From CAYHMW01 sp964357925 (GTDB lineage Bacteria; Patescibacteriota; Microgenomatia; UBA8517): DNA of 64,000 bases. Positions 24,508 to 34,049 of the stretch are shown piece after piece. Below the pieces are notes generated by a model, which did not search any database, was not told where the DNA came from, and worked only from the letters and a program-made list of their open reading frames with translations. The stretch's first letter is position 1, and each line of letters opens with the position of its first letter. A program made the position numbers and the translations under genes. The stretch spans positions 12,303-76,302 of the forward strand of contig CAYHMW010000003.1 in NCBI GenBank assembly GCA_964357925.1, given 5' to 3'.

Positions 24508-26013
24508 GTGACCAACAACACTCTCAAACTACTTCTAGCAATTTTTTTCCTAGCTCTCTTTCTCAGACTGCTCTATTTTCCTGGAAATGTTTATTTCGGC
24601 AACGACCAAGCACGAGACGCTTATTATTCTTACGAAGTCCTCAGGGGAGACCTGAAAGTTGTCGGGCCAGGCATGACGTTCAGCAAATATCTGCACCACG
24701 GAGTTTTATTCTATTATATTATGGCCCCAGTCTATTTTCTCGCCCAAGGAAGCCCATATGTTCCTGCTTTAATAATCCTACTATTAAACGCACTTGGAAC
24801 ATTCACTGTCTTCTTTATAGGAAAAAATATTTATAACGAAAAAATCGGCTTATGGACAGCGTTTCTTTACGCAATTTCTTTTGAGCAAACTCAATACGCA
24901 TTATTTTTTAGTCATCCAGGAATGGCTTTGCCGTTCGTGTTGCTTTACTATCTTGGGTTGTCGTTACTTGTTTTTAAAAACAATTCCAAGGGACTAATTC
25001 TCTCAGCATTTTGCGCCGGTATCGCCACCCAGTTTCATTTTTCACTAATAATTCTCGTAATCTTGCTACCCTTCTTTGCCTTGGCTTTTAAACCAAAAAT
25101 TAGAAAAATTAAAATCAAAGATTTCTCCTTTGCAATTATTGCGCTTGCTATAAGCATGTCGACATTTATCGTCGCGGAACTAAAATTCAAACAAATCTTT
25201 AGTTTTATTACGACACTTGGGCAATCAGACGGTTCCTCATTCAGTTTGCATTCCGACAATTTTCTTCACGCAGTAAACAGATATATTAACGATAATGTAG
25301 TAATCGTTTACTGGTCGCCTATTATAAGTTTATTAATAATTACCTTCAGCTTTTGGTATTTATATAAAAAAGGAAAAAAAGCTACAGCATTTTTATTAAT
25401 CTGGTTTTTAATAGGCTGCATAGCCTATTTAACTGGATCAGCCACCACTTATTACTATGGTATCGGCGGCTCCGTAAGTTTATTAATAGTTGTAGCATTT
25501 GGGCTTACTCAAATTTGGCTTAGAAATAAAAACTTCGCCGCAGTTTTACTGTTCATAATAATCGCATCAAATTTATTTCAAATAACCACCATTAATCCCA
25601 AGGGTCCAATTGACTCTGTCATGGCCCCTCCCGGATTGCTTCTGACAGACGAACAAAGAGCAATTGATTTTATTTATCAAACAGCAGGCGATGAAAAATT
25701 TTCAATTCATGGATTAACCATTCCCTTCAATGTTAAATCCACCTGGGACTATCTTTTTAACTGGTATGGTATGAAGGAATATGGCTTTGTTCCCGTGTGG
25801 GGAGGCGAAGACGCGCTTGGCAGCGAAGGAACACTAAAAGTGGTAAGAGCCAGATCAGAGTTACCTTCAAAACAATTTTTAATTATCGAGCCATTAGTAG
25901 GTCTTCCAGACAAATTTGTTAAGGATTTCTTTCAAGAAGAAAGCTACTTCACTAATCTTATTTCTGAGGAAAAGTTTGGAGCAATCACAGTCCAGGTTAG
26001 AAAAAAATATTAA
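24508..26013 (+). CDS. GT-C membrane glycosyltransferase (ArnT/PMT-like, GT39 type)
   Basis: A 501-residue polytopic membrane protein with about ten hydrophobic segments. The first extracytoplasmic loop holds GNDQARDAYYSYEVLRGD, matching the aspartate-bearing catalytic loop of dolichyl-phosphate-mannose and ArnT-like transferases that use polyprenyl-phosphate sugars. A soluble C-terminal tail of about 120 residues follows the last helix. The GTG start at 24508 is chosen because upstream in-frame sequence overlaps the divergent HD gene, and TACTAT lies 7 nt before. Donor and acceptor are unknown; cell-envelope glycosylation is likely. The stop overlaps that of rarA by 4 nt. Confidence 0.75.
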   Translation: MTNNTLKLLLAIFFLALFLRLLYFPGNVYFGNDQARDAYYSYEVLRGDLKVVGPGMTFSKYLHHGVLFYYIMAPVYFLAQGSPYVPALIILLLNALGTFTVFFIGKNIYNEKIGLWTAFLYAISFEQTQYALFFSHPGMALPFVLLYYLGLSLLVFKNNSKGLILSAFCAGIATQFHFSLIILVILLPFFALAFKPKIRKIKIKDFSFAIIALAISMSTFIVAELKFKQIFSFITTLGQSDGSSFSLHSDNFLHAVNRYINDNVVIVYWSPIISLLIITFSFWYLYKKGKKATAFLLIWFLIGCIAYLTGSATTYYYGIGGSVSLLIVVAFGLTQIWLRNKNFAAVLLFIIIASNLFQITTINPKGPIDSVMAPPGLLLTDEQRAIDFIYQTAGDEKFSIHGLTIPFNVKSTWDYLFNWYGMKEYGFVPVWGGEDALGSEGTLKVVRARSELPSKQFLIIEPLVGLPDKFVKDFFQEESYFTNLISEEKFGAITVQVRKKY

Positions 26014-27197
26014 AAATACTTTCGCCCCTTTAACTTCTCAGGAAGCAAGGACTCTTTATCGCGCATTTCATATCCCTTCCCATAACCCAATTCTTTCATC
26101 AACTTTGTAGGAGCATTTCTGATTTTCATCGGCACTGGAAGGTTGCCAAATTTCATAACATCGCCTTTTGCCGCCTGCAGAGCATCATATGCACGTCTAT
26201 CTTTGGGTGCGCGGCTCAAATAAACCACCCCATGTGCAAGATTAATTGCGCACTCTGGATATCCAATCGTCTCGCAAGCACGGAAAACCTCATTAGCAAC
26301 AACCAGCGCAGTTGGCTGTGCCATGCCAATATCCTCACTTGCAAATACAACCATTCGCCTTGCAATATAAAGTGGATCCTGTCCAGCTTCAACCATGCGA
26401 GCAAGATAATAAACTGCAGCATCGGTTTGGGAAGCCCTCATCGATTTAATAAAAGCAGAAATAACGTTATAGTGCTCCTCACCATTTTTATCAAAAGTGT
26501 ACTGCCTGCGTTGCAAGGCACCTTCAATATTTTCTAACAACAGGTGCCTCCCCTCCGAAGCCATGTGCGAAGGGGGGTCTGCAATTTGACTAGCAATCTC
26601 TAATACATTCAAAACGACTCTTGCATCGCCATTACTTGATTCGATCAAAAACTTCTCTGCCTTTTTATCAAGTCTCATCCCCAATTCCTTTTCTGCTTTT
26701 TTCACTATTTTCCTTAATTCTTTATTACCTAATTCCTGAAGTACGAGTACCCTGCAGCGCGATAGTAATGGCCCGATAACTTCAAATGAAGGGTTCTCCG
26801 TAGTTGCACCAATTAGGACAATATCTCCGCGTTCGACAATGGGTAGTAGTTTATCTTGCTGCGCTTTATTAAACCTATGAATCTCATCCAAAAAAACAAT
26901 TGGTGCAGGAAGTAAAGTATTAGTCCTTCCATGTGTTACGGCCGTTATATCTTTAGTTGAAGCATTTACAGCACTAAATTCGAAAAACTCTCGATCTAAA
27001 GTATTGGCAATAATTCGCGCAAGTGTTGTCTTGCCACAACCAGGTGGTCCCCACAAGATTAATGATGGGAAAAAGGAAGATTTTTTAGAATTTCTTACTA
27101 AGGATTCTATAATTTTGCCTTTGCCGACCAAGTGTTCTTGTCCAACATAATCTTTAAGAATTTTAGGTCTCAAAAACTCAGGAAGAGGAGTACTCAT
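26010..27197 (-). CDS. rarA: Replication-associated recombination AAA+ ATPase RarA/MgsA
   Basis: A 395-residue AAA+ protein related to clamp loaders that acts at stalled forks. It starts MSTPLPEFLRPKILKDYVGQEHL, the usual RarA N-terminus. Walker A is GPPGCGKTTLARII, Walker B VFLDEIHRFNKAQQD, sensor 1 IGATTENPSF and the arginine finger SRCRVL. The C-terminal DUF-like tetramerisation region has EDIGMAQPTALVVANEVF and YLSRAPKDRRAYDAL. The start at 27197 has TATAAT 6 nt before it; a longer reading has no support and includes a palindromic repeat. Confidence 0.93.
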   Translation of the reverse strand: MSTPLPEFLRPKILKDYVGQEHLVGKGKIIESLVRNSKKSSFFPSLILWGPPGCGKTTLARIIANTLDREFFEFSAVNASTKDITAVTHGRTNTLLPAPIVFLDEIHRFNKAQQDKLLPIVERGDIVLIGATTENPSFEVIGPLLSRCRVLVLQELGNKELRKIVKKAEKELGMRLDKKAEKFLIESSNGDARVVLNVLEIASQIADPPSHMASEGRHLLLENIEGALQRRQYTFDKNGEEHYNVISAFIKSMRASQTDAAVYYLARMVEAGQDPLYIARRMVVFASEDIGMAQPTALVVANEVFRACETIGYPECAINLAHGVVYLSRAPKDRRAYDALQAAKGDVMKFGNLPVPMKIRNAPTKLMKELGYGKGYEMRDKESLLPEKLKGRKYF

Positions 27198-27213
27198 TAT
27201 TTCATTATACCTC

Positions 27214-27227
27214 TGCCTGCGCAGGCA
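27214..27227. repeat. Short GC-rich palindrome TGCCTGCGCAGGCA
   Basis: A perfect 14-bp palindrome just upstream of the rarA promoter. Related GC-rich units occur within genes at 20274-20288 and 47840-47853, suggesting a dispersed mini-repeat family. Confidence 0.5.
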
Positions 27228-27307
27228 GGCAAATATAACCCGAAGTAAATTACTAACACAATCTGATTGGCCCTTCAATACTAATTAAAACAGTGATAGT
27301 ATAAATC

Positions 27308-27562
27308 ATGCCTGAAGACGATCATGTAGTAATCATTCGTGGTGAAGAGGCAAGAGCTTTAAGAGAGGCTGCAAACAGTGGTAAGACTCCTGAAGAGATA
27401 GCCACTTCACTTGCAGAAGCGAAGCTGCGCGCTCAAACTATGATCGAAGAAGCTCGACAAAGGCGAACACGAGATGTTGCAACTCAACGAGGGACCGGAA
27501 TAGAATTGGGAAGTTCAACAGAAGCGCCTCCTATTAATCAGAGACCTCTTGTCCCAGAATAA
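27308..27562 (+). CDS. Small hypothetical protein
   Basis: An 84-residue hydrophilic protein, rich in alanine, glutamate and arginine, probably one long helix (residues 10-58) with a disordered proline-rich tail (APPINQRPLVPE). GATAGT/TATAAA sequences lie just before the ATG. It is 24 nt upstream of the ABC transporter gene and may be co-transcribed. No domain is recognised. Confidence 0.5.
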   Translation: MPEDDHVVIIRGEEARALREAANSGKTPEEIATSLAEAKLRAQTMIEEARQRRTRDVATQRGTGIELGSSTEAPPINQRPLVPE

Positions 27563-27586
27563 TTTTTCTCTGCTAGACTAAAAATA

Positions 27587-29389
27587 ATGTCTAAAAGGCC
27601 CCGTAGCGAAGAAGTGAAGGAGACACTATCTGCTATTCATTGGGTACTCAAATTATTTTGGCGCGTAAGTCCTAAGCTAACTCTAACGACTGTGATTGTA
27701 GGAGTAGTTCTAGAGATCGAGGCTGTCTTTAACACCTTCGTTTTTGCAAAAGGAATTGATGTTTTACTTGAAGTCGCGCAAGGGGAAAGAGATTTTATCT
27801 GGATTTACTATTTTGTTGGAATATTCTTTGGGTTATCTGTGTTGCAACACGGCTTAAGGTTGATCAACCAGTATACGGATAGGATGCTTGATATCTATTT
27901 TTATCCCAGCTTCCAGAAACTTCTATATCAAAAACTGATTAGAATGGGCACTCAAAACTTAGAAGACCCAAATGTTAATAATTTGATCGAGCGTGCACGC
28001 AACAACCCAAGCAGAGTTCATGGCCAATTTACCCAAGTTACTGGCTTAATCGGCACCTCCACCTCTTTATTAAGCTCGGGTGTGGCACTTTTTTTCTTCG
28101 CACCGCATTTCATCCCTCTTTTCATTGTTACATTGTTGCCGGCAATCATCATAGACAAAAAATACTTATCCAAAATTTGGCGATTCAATAGAGATTCCAC
28201 CGAAGATAGAAGAAAAGCATATGCCTCAGCTCACAATCTCCAGGATTCTAATTCTCTCCATGAGCTTACAATCACTGGTGGCCATAAATTTCTTAGCGAA
28301 CATTTTGAGACCTACACTGACTGGTGGACAAATGGTATGCGTAAAATCAGGTACACCTGGTATAAATATTTATTTAGCTTTAGGATAATTCGTGCTAGCG
28401 TCGAAGGCTATGCTGATCTGTATGTTTTTCTCAAGTTCATACAAAAAAGCATCTCAATTGGTGATGTAACGTTTTATGTTCGGCAAGCAGCAAATTTCAC
28501 TGGCAACATAAGCAATCTTGCCAACTCGATAAACACCATTTATGAACAGTCCCTCTATGTAAAAGAAACCAAAGAATTATTTGATAAACCTGAACAAGTA
28601 GACGGGACGTACAAATTAGAGCGTCTCAAAGAAGGACCAAGTATAGAATTTGAAAACGTATCTTTTACTTATCCAAGCTCAAAAAATAAAGTAATCAAAA
28701 ACCTAACCCTTAAAATAAAACCTGGCGAAAAGGTAGCAATTGTTGGGGAGAACGGCGCCGGCAAAACCACGCTGGTTAAACTCCTTATGCGCTTTTATGA
28801 AGTAGGCGGCGGTAAAGTCACTGTAAACGGAGTTAACGTTAATGATCTAAAAATCGACGACTACTACAAAAATGCAAGTGTCCTGTTCCAAGATTACAAT
28901 ACCTATGGCAACCTCACCGTAAAGGACAACATAACTATTGGGAAAATCAAGAGCAAGTTTTCTCAAAAAAAATTGGAGCGAGCGGCAAAATACGCCGACA
29001 TTGAGAAATTTGTTAACAACTACCCTGACAAATTTGATCAAGTATTAAGCGAAAAATACAAAGGCGGAACTAGGCCCTCCACTGGCCAGTGGCAGAAAAT
29101 TGCCATTGCAAGATTTTTCTATAGAGACGCTCCGCTTGTCATTTTTGACGAGCCGACTGCAGCAATAGATGCTGTCAGTGAACAAAACATTTTTGATAAA
29201 ATTTACAAATCTTTCAAGGGTAAAACCGTTATAATAATTTCTCACAGATTCTCAACTGTCCGAAATGCTGACAGGATTATAGTTTTTGATAAAGGTAAAA
29301 TAGTAGAATATGGCAGCCACAACGAACTTATGGCAATTAGAGGGAAATATTACTGTGCATTCCAAATCCAAGCCAAAGGCTACCAATGA
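27587..29389 (+). CDS. ABC transporter, fused membrane and ATPase domains (exporter type)
   Basis: A 600-residue half-transporter of the MsbA/lipid-exporter architecture: about six membrane helices in residues 30-320, then an ATPase domain. Walker A is VGENGAGKTTLVKLL, the Q-loop is VLFQDYNTYGNLTV, Walker B VIFDEPTAAID and the switch histidine ISHRFSTV. The signature loop reads RPSTGQWQKIAIAR, so the usual LSGGQ is PSTGQ, which is unusual. It probably acts as a homodimer exporting a lipid, peptide or other substrate, which cannot be deduced. Confidence 0.88.
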   Translation: MSKRPRSEEVKETLSAIHWVLKLFWRVSPKLTLTTVIVGVVLEIEAVFNTFVFAKGIDVLLEVAQGERDFIWIYYFVGIFFGLSVLQHGLRLINQYTDRMLDIYFYPSFQKLLYQKLIRMGTQNLEDPNVNNLIERARNNPSRVHGQFTQVTGLIGTSTSLLSSGVALFFFAPHFIPLFIVTLLPAIIIDKKYLSKIWRFNRDSTEDRRKAYASAHNLQDSNSLHELTITGGHKFLSEHFETYTDWWTNGMRKIRYTWYKYLFSFRIIRASVEGYADLYVFLKFIQKSISIGDVTFYVRQAANFTGNISNLANSINTIYEQSLYVKETKELFDKPEQVDGTYKLERLKEGPSIEFENVSFTYPSSKNKVIKNLTLKIKPGEKVAIVGENGAGKTTLVKLLMRFYEVGGGKVTVNGVNVNDLKIDDYYKNASVLFQDYNTYGNLTVKDNITIGKIKSKFSQKKLERAAKYADIEKFVNNYPDKFDQVLSEKYKGGTRPSTGQWQKIAIARFFYRDAPLVIFDEPTAAIDAVSEQNIFDKIYKSFKGKTVIIISHRFSTVRNADRIIVFDKGKIVEYGSHNELMAIRGKYYCAFQIQAKGYQ

Positions 29390-29423
29390 GAACAAGCATG
29401 TCACCCCCGCATCCTACACTGTC

Positions 29424-29444
29424 ATCCCGCACTTGATGCGGGAT
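29424..29444. repeat. REP-like palindrome
   Basis: ATCCCGCA, loop CTTGA, TGCGGGAT form an 8-bp stem, flanked by GTC and CTAG. A degenerate partial copy (CCCCCGCATCC) precedes it at about 29404. It resembles short palindromic units seen in many bacterial genomes and lies 7 nt before the next start codon. Confidence 0.6.
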
Positions 29445-29451
29445 CTAGTCT

Positions 29452-30096
29452 ATGAATAAAATTAACGACCTATTATCAGGCAAAATGATTATCGATGAAG
29501 TCGACTCTCCAATTAACGGCAAACTCCAAGTCGTAAAAGATATTACCTGGGGCACTCATATAACAGGCGGCGGACTAACTCAATCAGGGGGTGTTGCCAA
29601 AAGCGTCTGGAATCATACACTCAAAAAAGTTAAAGACTTTAAGACAGAGTTGAATAGTTGTTTGATTTTAGGTCTTGGTGGGGGATCAATCGCCGAATTA
29701 ACTCATAAATATTGGGGAGAGAAAGTCAAAATCACAGGGGTCGACATAGACCCAATATTCATAAACCTTGGTCGAAAGCATTTGAAACTTGATGAATATG
29801 GAGTCAAAGCAGTAATCGACGACGCTTACGAATTCGTTAAAAATGACAGACACAAATATGATCTAATCTGCGTGGACACTTATGTCGGAGATCAGTTTCC
29901 AGTGAGTTTAGAAGAAGAAGTATTTATTAAACGAGTAAAAAAATTATTAAATAAAGACGGGGTAGCAGTATTTAACCGCCTCTACTATGACGAAAAAAGA
30001 AAAGAAGCTGAGGATTTTGAAAAAGTTCTAGAAAAAGTATTCAGTAAGGTTGAAAGAAACTACCCGGAAGCTAATTTAATGTTTCTTTGCAGTTAA
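29452..30096 (+). CDS. Spermidine-synthase-like SAM-dependent methyltransferase-fold protein
   Basis: A 214-residue class I Rossmann protein of the SpeE-like family. The nucleotide-binding glycine loop is LILGLGGGSIAE near residue 68, followed by VDIDPIFINLGRKHL, VIDDAYEFV and DLICVDTYVGDQFP, all typical of polyamine-synthase-like proteins. It is shorter than true spermidine synthases and lacks their full N-terminal beta domain, so it may be an aminopropyltransferase relative or methyltransferase. A palindromic repeat precedes the start. Its stop overlaps the convergent gene's stop by 4 nt. Confidence 0.7.
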   Translation: MNKINDLLSGKMIIDEVDSPINGKLQVVKDITWGTHITGGGLTQSGGVAKSVWNHTLKKVKDFKTELNSCLILGLGGGSIAELTHKYWGEKVKITGVDIDPIFINLGRKHLKLDEYGVKAVIDDAYEFVKNDRHKYDLICVDTYVGDQFPVSLEEEVFIKRVKKLLNKDGVAVFNRLYYDEKRKEAEDFEKVLEKVFSKVERNYPEANLMFLCS

Positions 30097-31262
30097 ACTA
30101 TTTTCGCTTTACTTGCTTCCTGCCAAGTGGCACGATAACTCATGAAGAAGGCACCAAGCCCAGCTACAACAAACAAGGCCTTGATAAGCCCACCAAGAAT
30201 GGGAATCATGGAAATAAGGTAATAGAAGAATATTCCAATAACGAGTGTCCACATTAGAGTCATCTTTTTGTTGAAGCGTGCCAGGATCCAATCAGCCATA
30301 AATACCATTACAAGCACACGGGAGAAATAAAAGATAAGTCCATAAAGTGTTAAGCCAATGAAAGCCAGTGGAATTCCAACTAGAGTTACTAAGAGAAGAA
30401 CGAAGGCTAGAGGCACAATAATAATTGACAAAAAGCCCACCCCAAAGCTGCCCCATGGGTGTTCGTGCAAAACAAGCGCCCCTCGTCTTACAAAATTGGG
30501 GAAGAACTTAACCATCAAGAACCCAACAGCAAGAGTAGTCGCCAGACTCAATGACTTCGTAAAAAGAGAAAATCCAGCAACTGCTTTGTTTATCTGTTTT
30601 TGGTCGGGCATCTCTGCCTTTCCTGGAAACTCTTTTCTTGTTACGGCTCCAGAGACAGAAGCGTCAGAGGCAATACTTGCATCTGTATTGCTGTAATAGA
30701 CAAGGTCCCCGTCCACCATTGCGTTAGAAGAAAGTCTCATTGTTTCAACCCCTGCCTCAACATCGCCCATAACGGGAGCAGCAATCGTCAAATTTCCCGC
30801 ACCAACTTTAAGGTTTCCATTTACTGGCGTAGAAATTGTGACACTGCCACCTGCTGCAACAACACTGCCGCCAAGTGCCGCTGCACTAGTGAGCTGAACA
30901 TCCCCGCCAGCCAATGTCACATTACGCCCAATAGCTCCCGTAATCGTAACTTGCCCGCCCGCAGCACGAACGTCCTGCGAAACAGTGCCTGAAATATTAA
31001 CCTGTCCACCAGCAACCAACAGATCGCCATTAATGTGCCCGTCAACAGTAACTTGCCCGCCAGCCACATAAACATCCCCGTCAACATCCCCAGAAATCTC
31101 CACAATATCACCGTAAGCAAAATAATCTCCAACAACCACCTCACTAGCCGGAAGCGAAACAACCCTCCCGAGGTCCCCCTGGTTGCCTTTAGCCCAAGCG
31201 TGAGGTGCACCCACGGTCAAAAGAAGCAAAACCCCCAACGCCCCAACAACAATCTTTTTCAT
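30093..31262 (-). CDS. Bactofilin-like polymer-forming protein with membrane domain
   Basis: A 389-residue exported or membrane protein. Residues 1-24 form a signal peptide (hydrophobic core ending PHAWA). Residues 45-200 are short repeats such as GDVDGDVYVAGGQVTVDGHINGDLLVAGG, which predict a right-handed beta helix of the bactofilin/polymer-forming type. Four hydrophobic helices occupy residues 230-380. Similar proteins are annotated as polymer-forming cytoskeletal proteins. The beta helix should be outside the membrane. A TAGAAT box precedes the ATG closely. Function is probably envelope scaffolding, by inference. Confidence 0.75.
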   Translation of the reverse strand: MKKIVVGALGVLLLLTVGAPHAWAKGNQGDLGRVVSLPASEVVVGDYFAYGDIVEISGDVDGDVYVAGGQVTVDGHINGDLLVAGGQVNISGTVSQDVRAAGGQVTITGAIGRNVTLAGGDVQLTSAAALGGSVVAAGGSVTISTPVNGNLKVGAGNLTIAAPVMGDVEAGVETMRLSSNAMVDGDLVYYSNTDASIASDASVSGAVTRKEFPGKAEMPDQKQINKAVAGFSLFTKSLSLATTLAVGFLMVKFFPNFVRRGALVLHEHPWGSFGVGFLSIIIVPLAFVLLLVTLVGIPLAFIGLTLYGLIFYFSRVLVMVFMADWILARFNKKMTLMWTLVIGIFFYYLISMIPILGGLIKALFVVAGLGAFFMSYRATWQEASKAKIV

Positions 31263-31348
31263 ATATTTATTCTATACCCACATATCAAGAGCATTCAAGC
31301 ATTCAGCCTGTCACTCTCACTACATTTTTGCTAAAATAGTACCTCGAA

Positions 31349-34018
31349 ATGCTAAATATCTTGAGTAGAATAGTTGATCTCAACGCCCGTGAGATTAAAA
31401 ACTTACAAAAAGCGGTAGACGAGATTAACGCTTTCGAGTCAAAAATAAAAAAACTAAAAGATATTGATTTTGCAAAAAAAACGCTTGAGTTCAAAAAAAG
31501 ATTAAAAGATGAATCTCTTGAGCGTATTCTTCCCGAAGCATTTGCACTAGCTAAAGAAGCCAGTTGGCGGACACTTGGCTTGAAGCACTACGATGTTCAA
31601 CTAATGGCAGGTGCTGCGCTATTTCAAGGGAGGGTGGTCGAGCAAAAAACAGGGGAGGGTAAAACCCTAACCGCTGTCCCCGCGTTATATCTTCGTGCTC
31701 TTGTAGGTCACGGGGCCCACTTGGTCACGGTTAATGACTACCTTGCCCGCCGCGATGCAGGTTGGAATGCGCCCACATTTGAGCTTCTTGGTATGAGTGT
31801 GGGAGTCATCGCAGGTGAGCAAAAAAGCTACCTTCACGATCCCAAATATAGTGATACAAGCCACGGCGACGAGCGCCTTGAACATCTAAAGCCCGTTGGG
31901 AGGAAAGAAGCCTATTCGGCAGATATAACTTACGGGACCAACAATGAATTCGGCTTCGATTATCTGAGGGACAACATGGTGAGCGATTTAAATCATATGG
32001 TCCAGCGCGGCCATTACTTCACAATTGTTGACGAAGTAGACTCAGTCCTCATCGATGAGGCCCGCACCCCGCTAATTATCTCAGCTCCAGATACCGAGCC
32101 AACTCAGAAGTATTATCAATTCTCAAGCATGATCGGTGAGCTAGATCCAGAGGTTGATTACAAAATTGACGAAAAAGCAAAAAGCGCTTCGCTCACAGAA
32201 GTGGGGATCGAAAAAGTAGAAAAAATATTAGGAGTGGACAACTTATATGAAAAAGATTTTGAATCGATCCACCACATTGAAAACGCTCTTCGTGCAAGAT
32301 CCCTCTATCTAAATGACCGAGAATATATCGTCAAAGATGGCGAGGTAATTATTGTCGACGAATTCACAGGCCGCCTCATGCCCGGGCGTCGTTGGAGCGA
32401 TGGCCTCCACCAAGCAGTCGAAGCCAAAGAAGGTGTACGGATCCAACAAGAAAGTAAAACCCTGGCAACAATATCCTTCCAAAATTACTTTAGGATGTAC
32501 GAGGTTCTCTCGGGCATGACGGGCACTGCAGCAACAGAAGCCGACGAATTCAAAAAAATCTACAAATTAGAAACTGTCGTAATCCCCACAAATAAGGCAA
32601 CTGTTCGTATCGATCACGACGATTCAATCTACAAAACCACAGATGGCAAATATATGGCCATGGTCAAAGAAATTGCCGAGCGAAGGAGTAGTGGCCAGCC
32701 GATTTTAGTAGGCACAACTTCAATCGAGAAAAACGAACTCATTATGAAGTATCTGAAGAAGGCAAGAGTCCCCCACAGTGTCCTAAACGCAAAAAATCAC
32801 GAAAAGGAAGCAACAATAATCGCAAACGCCGGCAAGCCCGGAGCAGTCACGGTGGCAACAAACATGGCAGGCCGCGGTGTCGACATTGTATTAGGAGGTG
32901 CCCCCCCAGATAGAAAGCCGGGCATCGGGGACGAAAAATACAAGGCAACGAAGGCCTATAAAGCTTGGGAAGATTCTCACAAAAAAGTTGTCAAGTCGGG
33001 TGGTCTCCATGTCTTGGGGACAGAACGGCACGAAAGCCGCCGTATCGATAACCAGCTCCGTGGTCGCTCAGGCAGGCAAGGCGATCCGGGATCTACAAAG
33101 TTTTATCTTTCACTTGAGGACGATTTGATGAGAATTTTCGGTGGCGAGCAGATTGCGGGAATCATGGACCGGCTAAAGCTCCCCGAGGACCAACCAATCG
33201 AGAATAAACTGGTTAATAGAGCCGTTCAACAAGCTCAAGTCAAAGTAGAAGGCTTTCACTTTGACGCCAGAAAACGCCTTGTCGAATACGACGATGTTGC
33301 CAATCAACAAAGAGATATAATTTACAAACTAAGACGAAAAATCCTTGAGGGCACGGACCTTTCAGATGAAATTAAAAGCAAACTTCATGACCAAATAGAC
33401 AAACTGCTTATCGCTGAACTTGGCGATCCCGATCCGGAACTCTTGGCCGTTGGTTTATCGGATATCATCCCCTTCGATGAGAAAAGTAGAGGCGCTCTTA
33501 GAGCCAAAATTAAAGACCTAAAATCACAAGATAAAATTAAAAGCTTTCTGCACAACACTATTGATAGGGCACACGATGAGCGCACAAAAGCAGTTGGCGA
33601 GAAGGCAATGCACGAAATCGAAAAGTTTGCCTACTTGGGCGCAATTGATCATTTATGGATCGATCACATCGATCACATCGATAGTTTACGAGAATCAATC
33701 GGCATCAGAGCATATGGCCAAAGGGATCCATTGGTTGAGTACAAAAGCGAAGCATATAGCTTGTTTGAGCGACTAATGGGAAGAATAGACGAAGAACTTG
33801 CACACCGAATCTTCAGAGTCCAAATTGGTATGACACCACGTTCTGAAATCCCGCTTGAGGGAGCAAAGACAAATGTAGACACAAGCGACACAACCGGTCT
33901 AATCGACGAACCAGCCGACACAGTGGCAAAAGTTGGCCGCAACGACCCTTGCCCCTGTGGTTCAGGTTTAAAGTATAAAAAGTGTGGCCTGATCGGCGCC
34001 CCACAACACAGAGGTTAA
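31349..34018 (+). CDS. secA: Preprotein translocase ATPase SecA
   Basis: The 889-residue motor of the Sec pathway. Motifs include MAGAALFQGRVVEQKTGEGKTLTAVPALYLRAL (Walker A), VDEVDSVLIDEARTPLIIS (Walker B), GRLMPGRRWSDGLHQAVEAKEG, MTGTAATEADEF, TNMAGRGVDIVLGG and LRGRSGRQGDPGSTKFYLSLEDDLMRIFG. The C-terminus ends with the zinc-binding SEC-C motif CPCGSGLKYKKCG. TAAAAT lies 11 nt before the ATG. Length is normal. Its stop codon sits in the loop of a long palindrome. Confidence 0.97.
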   Translation: MLNILSRIVDLNAREIKNLQKAVDEINAFESKIKKLKDIDFAKKTLEFKKRLKDESLERILPEAFALAKEASWRTLGLKHYDVQLMAGAALFQGRVVEQKTGEGKTLTAVPALYLRALVGHGAHLVTVNDYLARRDAGWNAPTFELLGMSVGVIAGEQKSYLHDPKYSDTSHGDERLEHLKPVGRKEAYSADITYGTNNEFGFDYLRDNMVSDLNHMVQRGHYFTIVDEVDSVLIDEARTPLIISAPDTEPTQKYYQFSSMIGELDPEVDYKIDEKAKSASLTEVGIEKVEKILGVDNLYEKDFESIHHIENALRARSLYLNDREYIVKDGEVIIVDEFTGRLMPGRRWSDGLHQAVEAKEGVRIQQESKTLATISFQNYFRMYEVLSGMTGTAATEADEFKKIYKLETVVIPTNKATVRIDHDDSIYKTTDGKYMAMVKEIAERRSSGQPILVGTTSIEKNELIMKYLKKARVPHSVLNAKNHEKEATIIANAGKPGAVTVATNMAGRGVDIVLGGAPPDRKPGIGDEKYKATKAYKAWEDSHKKVVKSGGLHVLGTERHESRRIDNQLRGRSGRQGDPGSTKFYLSLEDDLMRIFGGEQIAGIMDRLKLPEDQPIENKLVNRAVQQAQVKVEGFHFDARKRLVEYDDVANQQRDIIYKLRRKILEGTDLSDEIKSKLHDQIDKLLIAELGDPDPELLAVGLSDIIPFDEKSRGALRAKIKDLKSQDKIKSFLHNTIDRAHDERTKAVGEKAMHEIEKFAYLGAIDHLWIDHIDHIDSLRESIGIRAYGQRDPLVEYKSEAYSLFERLMGRIDEELAHRIFRVQIGMTPRSEIPLEGAKTNVDTSDTTGLIDEPADTVAKVGRNDPCPCGSGLKYKKCGLIGAPQHRG

Positions 34019-34029
34019 CCTCTGTGTTG
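34004..34029. terminator. 26-bp palindrome over the secA stop codon
   Basis: AACACAGAGG and CCTCTGTGTT flank TTAA, with one more C-G pair outside, so the TAA stop lies at the centre of a stable hairpin. There is no T-tract after it. It may stabilise the 3' end or act as a boundary between convergent genes instead of as a classical terminator. Confidence 0.5.
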
Positions 34030-34049
34030 GCAAATAGGACGTAAGTATA

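Noticed and set aside
27198..27278. 27-residue N-terminal extension of RarA
   Set aside because: RarA proteins begin near MSTPLPEFLRP, and the extra codons cover a palindrome and the promoter.
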